Made by a program: the position numbers and the translations under genes | In this document: positions 45,859 through 54,808 of the stretch, piece after piece | Numbering within the stretch: position 1 is the first letter of the stretch | Layout of the letters: each line of letters opens with the position of its first letter | NCBI RefSeq assembly: GCF_023630205.1 | Contig: NZ_JALPRR010000003.1 | Location: 620,001 to 684,000, forward strand | DNA length: 64,000 bases | Source: Pontibacter ruber | GTDB taxonomy: Bacteria > Bacteroidota > Bacteroidia > Cytophagales > Hymenobacteraceae | Direction: 5' to 3' | The notes under the pieces: model-generated | What the model was told of the DNA's origin: nothing | Database searches by the model: none | Seen by the model: only the letters and a program-made list of their open reading frames with translations

Positions 45859-46033
45859 TTGCCCCTACCTCAAGGATCCTCCTCCTGGCTTCAAGTTTTC
45901 GCTTCCTGCTAAGTACCAAATCAAATGTATACTTGTAGCTAATAGCCAACTGTTTATACTTGCTGAAGCCCCTATTTCACCCCTTAAAAACAGCTCCAAA
46001 GCATTATACCTTACATCTTTTGTGTTTTGTCTT

Positions 46034-46062
46034 TTGTGTTAGTACTTATTGCGTTAGATTTG
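46034..46062 (+). promoter_or_regulatory. Promoter of the transaldolase-family gene
   Basis: TTG (46034-46036) and TAGATTTG (46055-46062), 18 nt apart, close to the consensus; the ATG is 25 bp further on. Between 45860 and 46030 there is only AT-rich spacer with two TATACTT heptamers. Confidence 0.65.
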
Positions 46063-46087
46063 TAGGCAAATCTACTTTTCCAGCATT

Positions 46088-46744
46088 ATGAAATTCTTTA
46101 TCGATACTGCAAACCTGCAGGAAATCCAGGAGGCACATGACCTCGGCGTATTGGATGGTGTTACCACCAACCCTTCGCTTATGGCTAAAGAAGGTATCTT
46201 TGGCCACGACAACGTAATGGCGCACTACAAGCAGATTTGCGAAATAGTAGATGGCGACATCAGCGCAGAAGTAATTGCTACCGATTTTGACGGCATGGTA
46301 CGCGAAGGTGAGATTCTGGCCGACCTGCACCCAAACATCGTGGTGAAAGTGCCGATGATCCGCGACGGCGTGAAAGCAATCCGTTATTTCAGCGAAAAAG
46401 GTATCAAAACAAACTGCACGCTGGTATTCTCAGCCGGTCAGGCTTTGCTAGCGGCTAAAGCAGGTGCAACCTACGTGTCTCCGTTTGTAGGTCGTCTTGA
46501 CGATGTGTCTACCGATGGTTTGCAGCTGATCGAGCAGATCGTTCAGATCTATGGCAACTACGGCTACCAGACACAAGTGCTGGCTGCTTCTGTGCGCCAC
46601 GTAATGCACCTGGTGCAGTGCGCTGAGATCGGAGCTGATGTGGTTACCTGCCCACTGAACGTGATAACCAGCCTGCTGAACCACCCGCTTACCGACATTG
46701 GTCTGCAGAAGTTCCTGGCCGACCACGCCAAAGGAAACAAATAA
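46088..46744 (+). CDS. fsa: Transaldolase-family protein (fructose-6-phosphate aldolase-like)
   Basis: A 218-residue short-form transaldolase/F6P aldolase. The start [13 protein letters not shown] and [13 protein letters not shown] are diagnostic; the Schiff-base lysine is in IVVKVPMI near residue 87, and the C-terminal [16 protein letters not shown] closes the barrel. Short-form members either act as true transaldolases in the pentose phosphate pathway or cleave fructose-6-phosphate; the sequence alone does not decide. It has its own promoter and is followed by a repeat element. Confidence 0.93.
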   Translation: MKFFIDTANLQEIQEAHDLGVLDGVTTNPSLMAKEGIFGHDNVMAHYKQICEIVDGDISAEVIATDFDGMVREGEILADLHPNIVVKVPMIRDGVKAIRYFSEKGIKTNCTLVFSAGQALLAAKAGATYVSPFVGRLDDVSTDGLQLIEQIVQIYGNYGYQTQVLAASVRHVMHLVQCAEIGADVVTCPLNVITSLLNHPLTDIGLQKFLADHAKGNK

Positions 46745-46848
46745 GTTAATTACGAGTTACGAATTACGAATTAAGAGTGCCATAAGAGAGGTCTTCTCGG
46801 CTGCACCCCTAATTCGTAATTCATAATTCATAATTCGTAATTCATCCC
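46742..46848. repeat. Low-complexity inverted repeat (TTACGAA units)
   Basis: Left arm AATTACGAGTTACGAATTAC / GAATTAAGAG, right arm CTAATTCGTAATTCATAATT / CATAATTCGTAATTCAT, with about 35 nt of unique loop. It occupies the entire gap and ends 2 bp before the next ATG. Confidence 0.75.
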
Positions 46849-46849
46849 G

Positions 46850-47053
46850 ATGTACATCATCAAGGTAAAAGGCAAGGCCAAAATTCCGGATTACATACAG
46901 TTGCGCGACGATAATTTTGTGTTGATCGCGTATTTTCGTGCCGACCGTCCGCTTAAAAACCTCGACCGCTATGGCCTGGAGGGGAAAGAGGAGGCGCTTG
47001 CCGCCCTCATTGAAGGACTGGAATTTGGCAAGCTTCAGAAATTAGAGATTTAA
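46850..47053 (+). CDS. 67-residue protein upstream of ftsE
   Basis: A small soluble, charged protein starting MYIIKVKGKAKIPDYIQL, with a short beta-rich first half and a helix at the end (EEALAALIEGLEFGKL). I do not recognise a family. Only 6 bp separate it from ftsE on the same strand, so the two are very likely translated from one message, and its job may be linked to the FtsE ATPase. Confidence 0.75.
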   Translation: MYIIKVKGKAKIPDYIQLRDDNFVLIAYFRADRPLKNLDRYGLEGKEEALAALIEGLEFGKLQKLEI

Positions 47054-47059
47054 GTATTT

Positions 47060-47770
47060 ATGAGTTTTTCTTCTTCCCCGGTTGTTTCGCTGCGCGATGT
47101 AGCGATCTATCAAGACATGAACACCATCCTGAGTAATGTCAATTTTGATATTGACAAGGGGGAGTTCGTCTACCTGGTGGGCCGTACCGGAAGCGGAAAA
47201 AGCTCCCTTCTCAAAACTCTTTATGCCGATCTGCCGCTGCTGACGGGCTCTGCCACTGTAGCCGATTTCAGGTTAAGCAAACTGCCGCGCCAGCAGGTAC
47301 CCTTCCTGCGCCGTAAAATTGGTATCATCTTCCAGGATTTTCAGTTGCTGGTAGACCGCACCGTATCCGAAAACCTCTCGTTTGTACTGCGTGCCACAGG
47401 CTGGAAAGACAAATCGAAACGAAAGCAGCGTATTTCGGAGGTACTCATGCAGGTAGGTCTGGATGCAGCCGCGAATAAAATGCCGCACCAACTCTCAGGT
47501 GGCGAGCAGCAACGAATCGTAATTGCCCGTGCGCTGCTAAACGAACCTGCCATACTTTTCGCCGATGAGCCAACCGGTAACCTCGACCCGCAGGTGGCCG
47601 ATGGCATCATGCAGCTATTCCAGGAAATCAATAACAGCGGTACTGCTGTGCTGATGGCCACGCACAACTATGAGATCATCAATCGCTACCCCCGCCGTGT
47701 GCTCAAGTGCGAAAGCGGTAAAGTGCTGGATTCGCAGGTAGAAGCCTTCACCCTGACCAACGGCTTCTAA
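47060..47770 (+). CDS. ftsE: FtsE-type cell-division ABC ATPase
   Basis: A 236-residue ATPase: Walker [10 protein letters not shown], signature LSGGEQQR, Walker [15 protein letters not shown]-loop ATHNYEI. FtsE pairs with the membrane protein FtsX to control cell-wall hydrolases at the division site. No ftsX lies beside it in this window, in contrast to the usual ftsEX order. A lipoprotein-export (LolD-like) ATPase is an alternative, but the overall fit is best with FtsE. Confidence 0.85.
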   Translation: MSFSSSPVVSLRDVAIYQDMNTILSNVNFDIDKGEFVYLVGRTGSGKSSLLKTLYADLPLLTGSATVADFRLSKLPRQQVPFLRRKIGIIFQDFQLLVDRTVSENLSFVLRATGWKDKSKRKQRISEVLMQVGLDAAANKMPHQLSGGEQQRIVIARALLNEPAILFADEPTGNLDPQVADGIMQLFQEINNSGTAVLMATHNYEIINRYPRRVLKCESGKVLDSQVEAFTLTNGF

Positions 47771-47828
47771 CTTTATACTTCTCTTTCCCTGATTTTATAC
47801 TTCCGGGCAGCCTGAAGCTGCTTCGGTG

Positions 47829-49307
47829 TTAGCGTTTTACACTTCCGGCAAGCTTCAGTACCCACTGGTTCAGTTCCGGGTATACGTTAAAGCCAAGCGT
47901 AAGCGACCCGTAAACCGCTGTGATAAGCGCAGAGCGTATGGCAATATCCAGGAACACATTGCCCAGGTAGGGTAGCAGGTAGGATGCTCCCAACGCCACA
48001 GCAGAAATGGCAAGTATCCCCACAGAACTCCAGGCGAAAGGCTGCATTTTGTAGATCCACAGCACAAAGATCATCCGCAGCAGGTTAATAAAAATCAGCG
48101 AGAGCATGGTGGCAAAAGCCGCTCCGTTCATGCCATATAGTGGGATAAAGATGTAGTTTGTCCAGATGGTAAGGCCTGCCAGCACAATGTTAAAGAGCAG
48201 GTCCCAGCGGTACTTTTCGGATGTGGCCAGGATGATGCCGTTTATACCTGTCGCCAGGTCCACCAGGCGGGCCAGCGCCAGAAACAACACCACATATTTC
48301 CCTTCACGATATTCCTCCGGCATAAACGAGAACAGGTTGTCCAGGTTGGCCCAGATACCGATAAAGAGCAGCAGCCCGATGATAAGGTTGATGAGCGTGA
48401 TCTGCTTGTAAAATTTAGCCAATCCTGGCATGTTCTGATCTTTCCAGAACTCGGCCACCTGCGGAAAAGCAATCTTGAAAATAGCCAGGGCAGGCGTCAC
48501 GATGGCGCTGGTAATGAAAAAAGCAGTGGTATAGACACCGTTATCGCTCAGGCTGACCGAGCTGATCATCACTTGGTCTACCGTTTTGATGATGGTTACC
48601 GAAATGTTGCCCATGAACGTGAACAGGCCGAAAACCAGCATTTCCCGCATCGGCACGATGCTGGCGATGGTAGCAAAGGAAGGCTTCAGGTAAAGCTGTT
48701 TCAGCCACAAGGTATACACCATCAGCACCAGTGCAATCACTGAGTTTACCCCTACATACCAGAGCACAAAGGTATGGAAGTCCATCCAGCCGAAACTATA
48801 GACCACCAGCAACAATAGGATCAGGACCCGCGACAGAAAATCCTTTACGAAGGAAGAGACAATGGTTTTGAACAGCGACCGCAGGTATGCCGTGAACAGG
48901 TTAAACAGCAGCGTGAAGAACGCCAGCGGAATGATGTAGTAATAGTAATCCAGCAGCAGAGCGGAGTTCTCTTGGTAATAATCAGTTACAACCGGTTTGA
49001 ATACCAGGAACAGGATCGTGATGAGGCCAAAACCCAGCATGGGCACCGAGAGCAGCCAGAACAGAAAGCCATGGTGCTGCTGCTCTTTGTTGCGGAAGTA
49101 TGGGAAGTACCGCACACTCATGTTCACAAAGCCAAGCGCCGCGAACTGGGCAAACATCTCAGCTATGGTAAGCAGCAGGCGCGTGAGCCCCACCTGGTCC
49201 GGCTCCAGGATGTTCGGGAACAGCAGGATCACATTTACATACCCGATCAGGATGCCGGCATACGAAATTATGGTGTTCCAAATACCCTCGCGCTGAAGAT
49301 GACGCAT
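47829..49307 (-). CDS. Polysaccharide flippase (Wzx/MOP type)
   Basis: An inner-membrane protein of about 492 residues with 12 or so hydrophobic helices, of the oligosaccharide-flippase family (GIWNTIISYAGILIGYVNV at the start; VDQVMISSVSLSDNGVYTTA in the middle). It would flip lipid-linked sugar chains to the periplasm. It is the last gene of the nonulosonic acid operon, converging with ftsE. The frame opens at 49340; the ATG at 49307 (MRHLQREGIW) fits the family better. Confidence 0.9.
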   Translation of the reverse strand: MRHLQREGIWNTIISYAGILIGYVNVILLFPNILEPDQVGLTRLLLTIAEMFAQFAALGFVNMSVRYFPYFRNKEQQHHGFLFWLLSVPMLGFGLITILFLVFKPVVTDYYQENSALLLDYYYYIIPLAFFTLLFNLFTAYLRSLFKTIVSSFVKDFLSRVLILLLLVVYSFGWMDFHTFVLWYVGVNSVIALVLMVYTLWLKQLYLKPSFATIASIVPMREMLVFGLFTFMGNISVTIIKTVDQVMISSVSLSDNGVYTTAFFITSAIVTPALAIFKIAFPQVAEFWKDQNMPGLAKFYKQITLINLIIGLLLFIGIWANLDNLFSFMPEEYREGKYVVLFLALARLVDLATGINGIILATSEKYRWDLLFNIVLAGLTIWTNYIFIPLYGMNGAAFATMLSLIFINLLRMIFVLWIYKMQPFAWSSVGILAISAVALGASYLLPYLGNVFLDIAIRSALITAVYGSLTLGFNVYPELNQWVLKLAGSVKR

Positions 49308-49373
49308 GTATGGTGGTGCTTTAGGATAAAGAAGGGGCAAATATACTATATATTATGAAGAAGGAATCTGATG

Positions 49374-50669
49374 TTATTTCTTCCTCTCTACTGTGTTTGC
49401 TAAAAACGAGCGGAGGTGCTGCAGGGCCAGTTCACCGCTCCTGCCATCGTACTCTGTGCCGACGGTAGCATTATAATACTGCGCCCGCAGGTATACTTCG
49501 GGCCGCTGGTTTATACTTTGCTGCAGCATCTGCCTCAGTTCCTCGTAACTGGCAGCAGCCTCCACCAGGCCGTGGGCGACATAGCCATAGTAATCATGCA
49601 GCGCCTCCTTCGGGTTGAAGTTGTAGTAGATAGACCAAACGTTGAGCAGTACCGCCTCCAGGTGAATGCCTGAGTTGCCGCTGATCTGCACATCAAGCTG
49701 CCGCAGGTAATCGAAGGTAGCGACGGTGCGGCTGTCGGAAATGCTGATGGTAGAGCTTATACTTGCCAGCGCCCCAAAGTTGCGCTTGTCGCGGGGGTGG
49801 GGGCGGAGGATGATCTGAAGGGATGGAAAGTCCTTGGTCAAGTGTATCAGCAACTGCTCGATCTCCTTGGTCAGGTCCATCAGGTTGCAGCCAATGCCGA
49901 TGGTCTGGATGGTAGAATGGTGGTTGCGAAGCGGCACGAACTTGTCGGCTTTGGGCATGCCGATAAATTCTACGCGTCCTTCCACCGGACCACACAATTT
50001 ATACTTGTCCAGCGAGTCCTGACCTTCCAGCAGGCTCAGGTCAAAAGCCAGTGGCGGGAAGAGGTTGCTGACGCTGGCATGCTGCACATAAGCGGTCTTT
50101 ATCCCCAGCTTTTTGGCGGCCAGCAGCATGGCGCGGGCATCGGCGTTGTGGTCGTTGGCAAACACCACGCAGCTCGGTTTATACTTGCGGAGCTTCTGCA
50201 GGTAAATCTCATAAAAGCCGATGGCATCGTAGAGCAAGTCCACAAAGCGCAGGGTGCTCTGTTTCCTGTGCGCGAGGAACTGAAAAAAAAGCGGCAGAAA
50301 CTTGTAGTAGTAGAGCAGCTTTCTGCGGAGTGACAGGCGTGCAACCGTCTGGTTATACTTGCCGATCTCCTTGCTCTGCCCGGCTACCATCACGGCATCG
50401 GGTATGCCTTCCTGCAGAAAATGCAGGCTGTCGTAGTTGTTCTGGCTAACCACGTACAGCCATACTTTGTGCTGCAGCTTTTCCAGCTGCTCCACCGACT
50501 GGAACAGGTTTCCGAAAAGGCGGAAGAACGTATGGGCTGCCATGCGGAGGAGGCGCAGGAACGGACTTTTAGGAGAGGCCGCATTTTTGGCGCTTTCCGG
50601 CAGCTTCAGAAAGCCTTCCGAAAAGTGCATGTACAGAATGCTGCTGTAAATGGCGTACCATTTTTTCAT
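49374..50669 (-). CDS. Predicted GT-B glycosyltransferase of polysaccharide assembly
   Basis: 431 residues. The C-terminal half has a nucleotide-sugar (GT-B) fold with IILRPHPRDKR and a QISGNSGIHLEAVLL stretch, patterns shared by CDP-glycerol transferases, capsule transferases and polysialyltransferase-like proteins; the N-terminal half has hydrophobic patches but no clear transmembrane helix. Its place directly after pseI (3 bp) suggests that it transfers the nonulosonic acid made by this operon, or an adjoining sugar, onto a polymer. Donor and acceptor cannot be determined from sequence. Confidence 0.75.
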   Translation of the reverse strand: MKKWYAIYSSILYMHFSEGFLKLPESAKNAASPKSPFLRLLRMAAHTFFRLFGNLFQSVEQLEKLQHKVWLYVVSQNNYDSLHFLQEGIPDAVMVAGQSKEIGKYNQTVARLSLRRKLLYYYKFLPLFFQFLAHRKQSTLRFVDLLYDAIGFYEIYLQKLRKYKPSCVVFANDHNADARAMLLAAKKLGIKTAYVQHASVSNLFPPLAFDLSLLEGQDSLDKYKLCGPVEGRVEFIGMPKADKFVPLRNHHSTIQTIGIGCNLMDLTKEIEQLLIHLTKDFPSLQIILRPHPRDKRNFGALASISSTISISDSRTVATFDYLRQLDVQISGNSGIHLEAVLLNVWSIYYNFNPKEALHDYYGYVAHGLVEAAASYEELRQMLQQSINQRPEVYLRAQYYNATVGTEYDGRSGELALQHLRSFLANTVERKK

Positions 50670-50672
50670 GTG

Positions 50673-51716
50673 CTACACCAAATCCCAGCTGAGCGGCGTA
50701 CCCGCTTTGATGTCTTTAGAAGCGGGTCTTCCCAGCAATTCTTCGTAATGCTTCGGCGCCAGCCCCAGGCCCGGACGGATCACGCGGATGTTCTCTTTGG
50801 TCAAGGCTTCACCGGCTTTGATGTCTTTGGCTGCGTACACAGAGCGCTTGAACAGGCGACTTTTCTCTTCGGCCCGCTGCACGCCATACTGTACGTGGCC
50901 CATGGCCAGCCACGCCCGTTCCGACTCTACCACCAATGCGCGTAGTTCTTCCGGCTCCAGCGAGAAAGCAGAATCCACGCCGCCGTCGGCTCGACGCAGC
51001 GTAAAGTGCTTCTCTATTACCGTTGCACCCAGTGCCACAGCGGCTACGGAGGCGCCCACGCCCATGGTATGGTCAGATAATCCTACCTGCACGCCATAAA
51101 GGTCGCGCATGTGCGGTATGGTCAGTAGGTTGGTATTTTCCGGAGTGGCCGGGTAAGTGGAGGTGCATTTGAGCAGGATGAGTTCCTGGCAGCCGGCTTC
51201 ACGCAACACCTGCACGGCTTCTGCTACCTCCTGTACGGTGGCAGCCCCGGTGCTCATAATCACAGGCTTGCCGGTAGCGGCTACCTTGCGCAGCAGCGGG
51301 TGGTCAGTGTTTTCAAAAGAAGCAATTTTATACACCGGCGCGCCCAGCTCTTCCAGGAAATCCACGGCCGTTTCATCAAAAGGGGAGGAGAAGGCGATCA
51401 TGCCGCGCTCTTTTGCCCGATCAAAAAGCGGCTTGTGCCATTCCCAGGGGGTGTAGGCTTCCTTGTAGAGGTCGTAAAGCTCGCGGCCCTTCCACAGCGA
51501 TCCTTCATCTTCAATGGTGAAGGCGCCGGGCAGGGTCATGGTGTCGGCGGTATAGGTTTGTAGTTTGATGGCATCGGCACCGGCGGCGGCGGCGGCATCC
51601 ACAATAGCCAGCGCGCGCTCCAGCGACTGGTTGTGGTTTCCCGACATTTCGGCGATGATGAAGGGTTTATGTCCCGGGCCCACCAAACGGCCCGCTATAT
51701 TGATATCATTGATCAT
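50673..51716 (-). CDS. pseI: Pseudaminic acid synthase (NeuB family)
   Basis: Condenses the 6-deoxy-AltdiNAc sugar released by PseG with phosphoenolpyruvate to form pseudaminic acid. 347 residues: NeuB barrel (AEMSGNHNQSLERAL, AGADAIKLQTYTADTMT, STGAA, KCTSTYPATPE, GLSDHTMGVG, VIEKHFTL) and a C-terminal SAF/antifreeze-like domain (SVYAAKDIKAGEALTKENI). The KLQTYTADTMT and CTSTYPA forms are those of PseI rather than sialic or legionaminic synthases, which supports the pathway assignment together with pseB, pseC and pseGH upstream. Confidence 0.93.
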   Translation of the reverse strand: MINDINIAGRLVGPGHKPFIIAEMSGNHNQSLERALAIVDAAAAAGADAIKLQTYTADTMTLPGAFTIEDEGSLWKGRELYDLYKEAYTPWEWHKPLFDRAKERGMIAFSSPFDETAVDFLEELGAPVYKIASFENTDHPLLRKVAATGKPVIMSTGAATVQEVAEAVQVLREAGCQELILLKCTSTYPATPENTNLLTIPHMRDLYGVQVGLSDHTMGVGASVAAVALGATVIEKHFTLRRADGGVDSAFSLEPEELRALVVESERAWLAMGHVQYGVQRAEEKSRLFKRSVYAAKDIKAGEALTKENIRVIRPGLGLAPKHYEELLGRPASKDIKAGTPLSWDLV

Positions 51717-51736
51717 TTTATACTTTTTATACTTGC

Positions 51737-53215
51737 CTACTTCTTCAACGAAAGCGTGAACCGGTAAGCGGTTGGGTAATCTTTTGAAGGCTCGTCGTAA
51801 GCAAAGCCGGCTTTTTCGAAGGCTCTCACGGAGGCTGTGTTGTCCTGCTGCACCAGCCCCTCTACCTGTTGCACATCGGGCCGCTGCTTTTTCAGGCGTT
51901 CTACGCCTTTCAGCAACATGGAGTGCCCCAGACCTTTGCCTCGGTAATTTTCCCCGATCAGGTAGCTGATGGTAGCCACTTTACCGGATATCTCGAAGCG
52001 GATATGAGCGGCGGGCTCTCCTTCTATTTCGGCAATATAAAGCTTCGTGTCAGGGTTGTCAAGCCGGGCGTGAAACCAGCGGGTGTGGTTCTCCAGCGGA
52101 ATAGGCTCCGATTTAAAGGAGCGGCTGCGTACTTCCCGATCGTTGGCCCAACTGAAGAGCAGTTCCAGATCATCGGGCGCGGCATCGCGTAAGGTTAGGT
52201 TGGCGCTGAGACTGAGGTTGTGAAACAGCTGCTTCAGGCGCTCGTCGCTCTGGCCATCGAAATGCTCTCGCTGGGTAGTTACCTGCTGCTGAAACTGCTC
52301 TTTTCTCAGGCCCTGCTCTAGTTGCTGTAGTAGCAGCTTGTATTCAGTAGCCAGGTTGTTCCCAGTAAGGAAGCCATACATGCTTTCCTGGTTGTCGGCT
52401 GTCTGTAGTACATATAGAGCACCTCCTACGGCACAGTACTCATAGGCTACGCCGCTTGCCGAAGTTACAGCGAGGGCACAACGGCGCATGAGGTCGCGCA
52501 TTTCGCGGGCGCTCAGGTTCTGGTGCAACGTGGCGTTCGTGTTCTGTTCCAACCAGTTCTTCAGCGCCATTTTATGCGGATAAGCACTGCCTACAATGAT
52601 CTCGATGTGCTGGATAGCTTCCAATTGAGTTAGCTCCTGCGTTATTCTTAAAGTATGGTTATCCGGATCGGCACCACCCATGTTCAGCAGCACGCGCAGC
52701 TTACCAACCGGAAAGGTGCGTTCGGTACGGGCTGCTTCCAGGAAAGGCTTCCGGAGCAGGGCATAAGCCGGACCTAAACAGAGCTTTGTGTAGGGAGCCG
52801 AAGTATACATTTCAGGAGCCATGCCACCGGCCTGGTTGATTACCGCATCGGCAACAAAAGTATAGCTGTGGATGTCGTCGATACACACCAGGGTAGCGCC
52901 TCTGGACTTGATGTTCTGCTGGTAGGCGGTGCCAAAGTTGTATCCATCCAGCACCACGATCTCCTCTTCTGAAATATACGCCGCCAGTTCGTAGCCAAAG
53001 CGATCTTCGGATGGGGAGGAGGGAGGCAGCGCAATAATGCCATCGCAAACGTGCCGGATCTGTTCCTGTAGAGCCCGGTCCGGCGACTGTATGGCAAACA
53101 CGCATTCAAAATCGTGCCGTAGCATGTCGGCTAGCGCCAAAGAGCGTACTACGTGTCCCAATCCGATGCGGCTGTTGCCGTCTGCCCGGAAAATAATGCG
53201 CCTTTTCTTGTCCAT
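51737..53215 (-). CDS. pseG: PseG-PseH fusion: nucleotide-sugar hydrolase plus N-acetyltransferase
   Basis: One chain of 492 residues carries two pseudaminic acid steps. Residues 1-330 are PseG, which removes UDP (RADGNSRIGLGHVVRSL, LRVLLNMGGADPDN, TSASGVAYEYCAVG). Residues 335-492 are a GNAT acetyltransferase (LRDAAPDDLELLFSWANDREVR, GENYRGKGLGHSMLLKG), the place of PseH, which acetylates the 4-amino sugar first. Fusing the two would let PseH hand its product to PseG. It starts 1 bp after the cytidylyltransferase gene ends. Confidence 0.93.
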   Translation of the reverse strand: MDKKRRIIFRADGNSRIGLGHVVRSLALADMLRHDFECVFAIQSPDRALQEQIRHVCDGIIALPPSSPSEDRFGYELAAYISEEEIVVLDGYNFGTAYQQNIKSRGATLVCIDDIHSYTFVADAVINQAGGMAPEMYTSAPYTKLCLGPAYALLRKPFLEAARTERTFPVGKLRVLLNMGGADPDNHTLRITQELTQLEAIQHIEIIVGSAYPHKMALKNWLEQNTNATLHQNLSAREMRDLMRRCALAVTSASGVAYEYCAVGGALYVLQTADNQESMYGFLTGNNLATEYKLLLQQLEQGLRKEQFQQQVTTQREHFDGQSDERLKQLFHNLSLSANLTLRDAAPDDLELLFSWANDREVRSRSFKSEPIPLENHTRWFHARLDNPDTKLYIAEIEGEPAAHIRFEISGKVATISYLIGENYRGKGLGHSMLLKGVERLKKQRPDVQQVEGLVQQDNTASVRAFEKAGFAYDEPSKDYPTAYRFTLSLKK

Positions 53216-53216
53216 G

Positions 53217-54026
53217 CTACTGTAGTTTTTGAAGTACCCGGGTAAATCCGCCTGTTTGCAGCAGCTTTTTAGCTTCTGTCAATTCATCCTCCTCCGAAGC
53301 AAACGCCTGCCGCTGTGTATTTACGGCATTTACCGCATAAAGCCACGGATTTTCCGCTACAAGTTCGGCTATATCCTCGTGCCGCACATACAGCTCGTCC
53401 TGCAAAAGCCTCTCGTACAGGAGCGAAGCCAGGGCATAATCAGACGGATAGTCTATGGTCAGGCGCAGCGCCTGGATCGGAGAAGTATAGGCTATACTTT
53501 GCCTGGAGAAGCCTTTCTCACGGCGGATATAGGGCGTGACATGCTCCCGGTCGGCAGTTTCGGTTGCTTCCTTGGCGGCTCTTTGCAGGGCGGCAAAAGA
53601 AATAACTTCCACGTTGGTGCCTAGTGGCAGGCCTTCGGTTATGGTGTAATCCGCTTTCTTTTCCAGGTGCTGCTGCACGGCCTCGTCAATCGTTTCTGGA
53701 TTTACGAACGGATTATCGCCTGTCAGGCGTACCACCACGTCCAGTTTATACTTGCTGGCCGCCTGCATAAACCGGTCCAGCACGTCGTCGGTAGAACCCC
53801 GGAAGCACCCGATGGCATTCGGGGTGCAGAAATTCAGAATGGCATCGTCAGTTGTGCTTTCAGTGGTGGCAACCACCACCTCCTGCAGCGTGGTAGCGGC
53901 ACAGGCTCTCAAGATCACATGCTCCATCAGACCGGGACCGCCGCCGAAGGGCAGGGGCAGGAGAGCTTTGTTCGGGAGCCGCTCCGAGCCGAGCCGTACC
54001 TGTATGATGGCGCCAACTTTTACCAT
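53217..54026 (-). CDS. pseF: CMP-nonulosonate cytidylyltransferase (SpsF/PseF-like)
   Basis: A 269-residue cytidylyltransferase of the PF02348 family (GAIIQVRLGSERLPNKALLP, VVRLTGDNPFVNPETID). Activation of pseudaminic acid as CMP-Pse needs such an enzyme, and no other candidate is in the cluster, so I give it the PseF role. In detail it resembles the SpsF type of Bacillus spore-coat clusters more than canonical PseF, and is longer, with an extra C-terminal stretch. Its start overlaps the SDR gene upstream by 7 bp. Confidence 0.8.
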   Translation of the reverse strand: MVKVGAIIQVRLGSERLPNKALLPLPFGGGPGLMEHVILRACAATTLQEVVVATTESTTDDAILNFCTPNAIGCFRGSTDDVLDRFMQAASKYKLDVVVRLTGDNPFVNPETIDEAVQQHLEKKADYTITEGLPLGTNVEVISFAALQRAAKEATETADREHVTPYIRREKGFSRQSIAYTSPIQALRLTIDYPSDYALASLLYERLLQDELYVRHEDIAELVAENPWLYAVNAVNTQRQAFASEEDELTEAKKLLQTGGFTRVLQKLQ

Positions 54027-54808
54027 GCAGTCCAGCCTCCGTCCAGCACCATGTTTTGCCCGGTCATGTAAGCCGACGCGTCAGAAGCCAGGTACACAAA
54101 AGCACCTTTCAGGTCTTCCGGCTTGCCGATGCGGTGGAGCGGGTTCTTGCGCTCCAGTTTCTCTATAAACGTCTTGTCCTGCTGCACCTTCTCGCTTGGG
54201 AAAGGACCCGGCGTAACAGCGTTGACTGTGATGTTATACTTGCCCAGGTAGCAGGCAAAATAACGCGTGAGCTGCAGCACACCGGCTTTGGCAGCACCGT
54301 AATGCGGCGGATTCAGCGAGGCCGGGCTCTCTTCGTAAATACTAAAATCCGGCGACACCATCCCGTACATAGAAGATACGTTAATGATCCGGCCACCCTT
54401 GTCTTTCAGGTAAGGGATCACCTCCCGGATGCAGCGGTACACGCTGTTCAGGTTGCCATCGATGCCGTAGGCCCATTCCTCGTCGGTGAGCTGCTCCGGC
54501 TGCTGGCCTTTGGAATAAAAGGCGTTGTTTACCAGCACATCCAACCGGCCCTGCGTTTCCTGCACTTGTTTGAAGGCATTGGCTATACTTTCGGTTTGGG
54601 AGATGTCACAAGTAAGGAAGTATACCTTATCCAGTGCCTTGCCTTTAAAAGCTTCCTCAAATTTATCTACGCTGCGGCCCAGTACATAAACTGTTGCGCC
54701 GGCCTCTGCCAGGCTTTCGGTTATGGCCGTACCAAGGTGCCCGTAGCCGCCGGTTACCAGCGCCACTTTACCAGTTAAGGAAAATAGCTCGTTTATAGGT
54801 TTGCTCAT
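54020..54808 (-). CDS. Short-chain dehydrogenase/reductase in the pse operon
   Basis: A 262-residue classical SDR: cofactor loop TGGYGHLG, NNAF in place of NNAG, catalytic YGAAK, C-terminal MVLDGGWTAW. It begins at the ATG at 54808, which overlaps the stop of the aldo/keto reductase (ATGA), and its own end overlaps the cytidylyltransferase by 7 bp. The frame opens further upstream, inside the previous gene, but the coupled start is preferred. SDRs beside SpsF-like genes occur in other sugar-acid clusters; PtmA of Campylobacter is a possible analogue. Confidence 0.9.
   Translation of the reverse strand: MSKPINELFSLTGKVALVTGGYGHLGTAITESLAEAGATVYVLGRSVDKFEEAFKGKALDKVYFLTCDISQTESIANAFKQVQETQGRLDVLVNNAFYSKGQQPEQLTDEEWAYGIDGNLNSVYRCIREVIPYLKDKGGRIINVSSMYGMVSPDFSIYEESPASLNPPHYGAAKAGVLQLTRYFACYLGKYNITVNAVTPGPFPSEKVQQDKTFIEKLERKNPLHRIGKPEDLKGAFVYLASDASAYMTGQNMVLDGGWTAW

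Noticed and set aside
45632..46042. ORFs overlapping the SRP RNA on both strands
   Set aside because: The region is explained by the SRP RNA, its promoter and terminator; the peptides are cysteine- or low-complexity-rich shadows.
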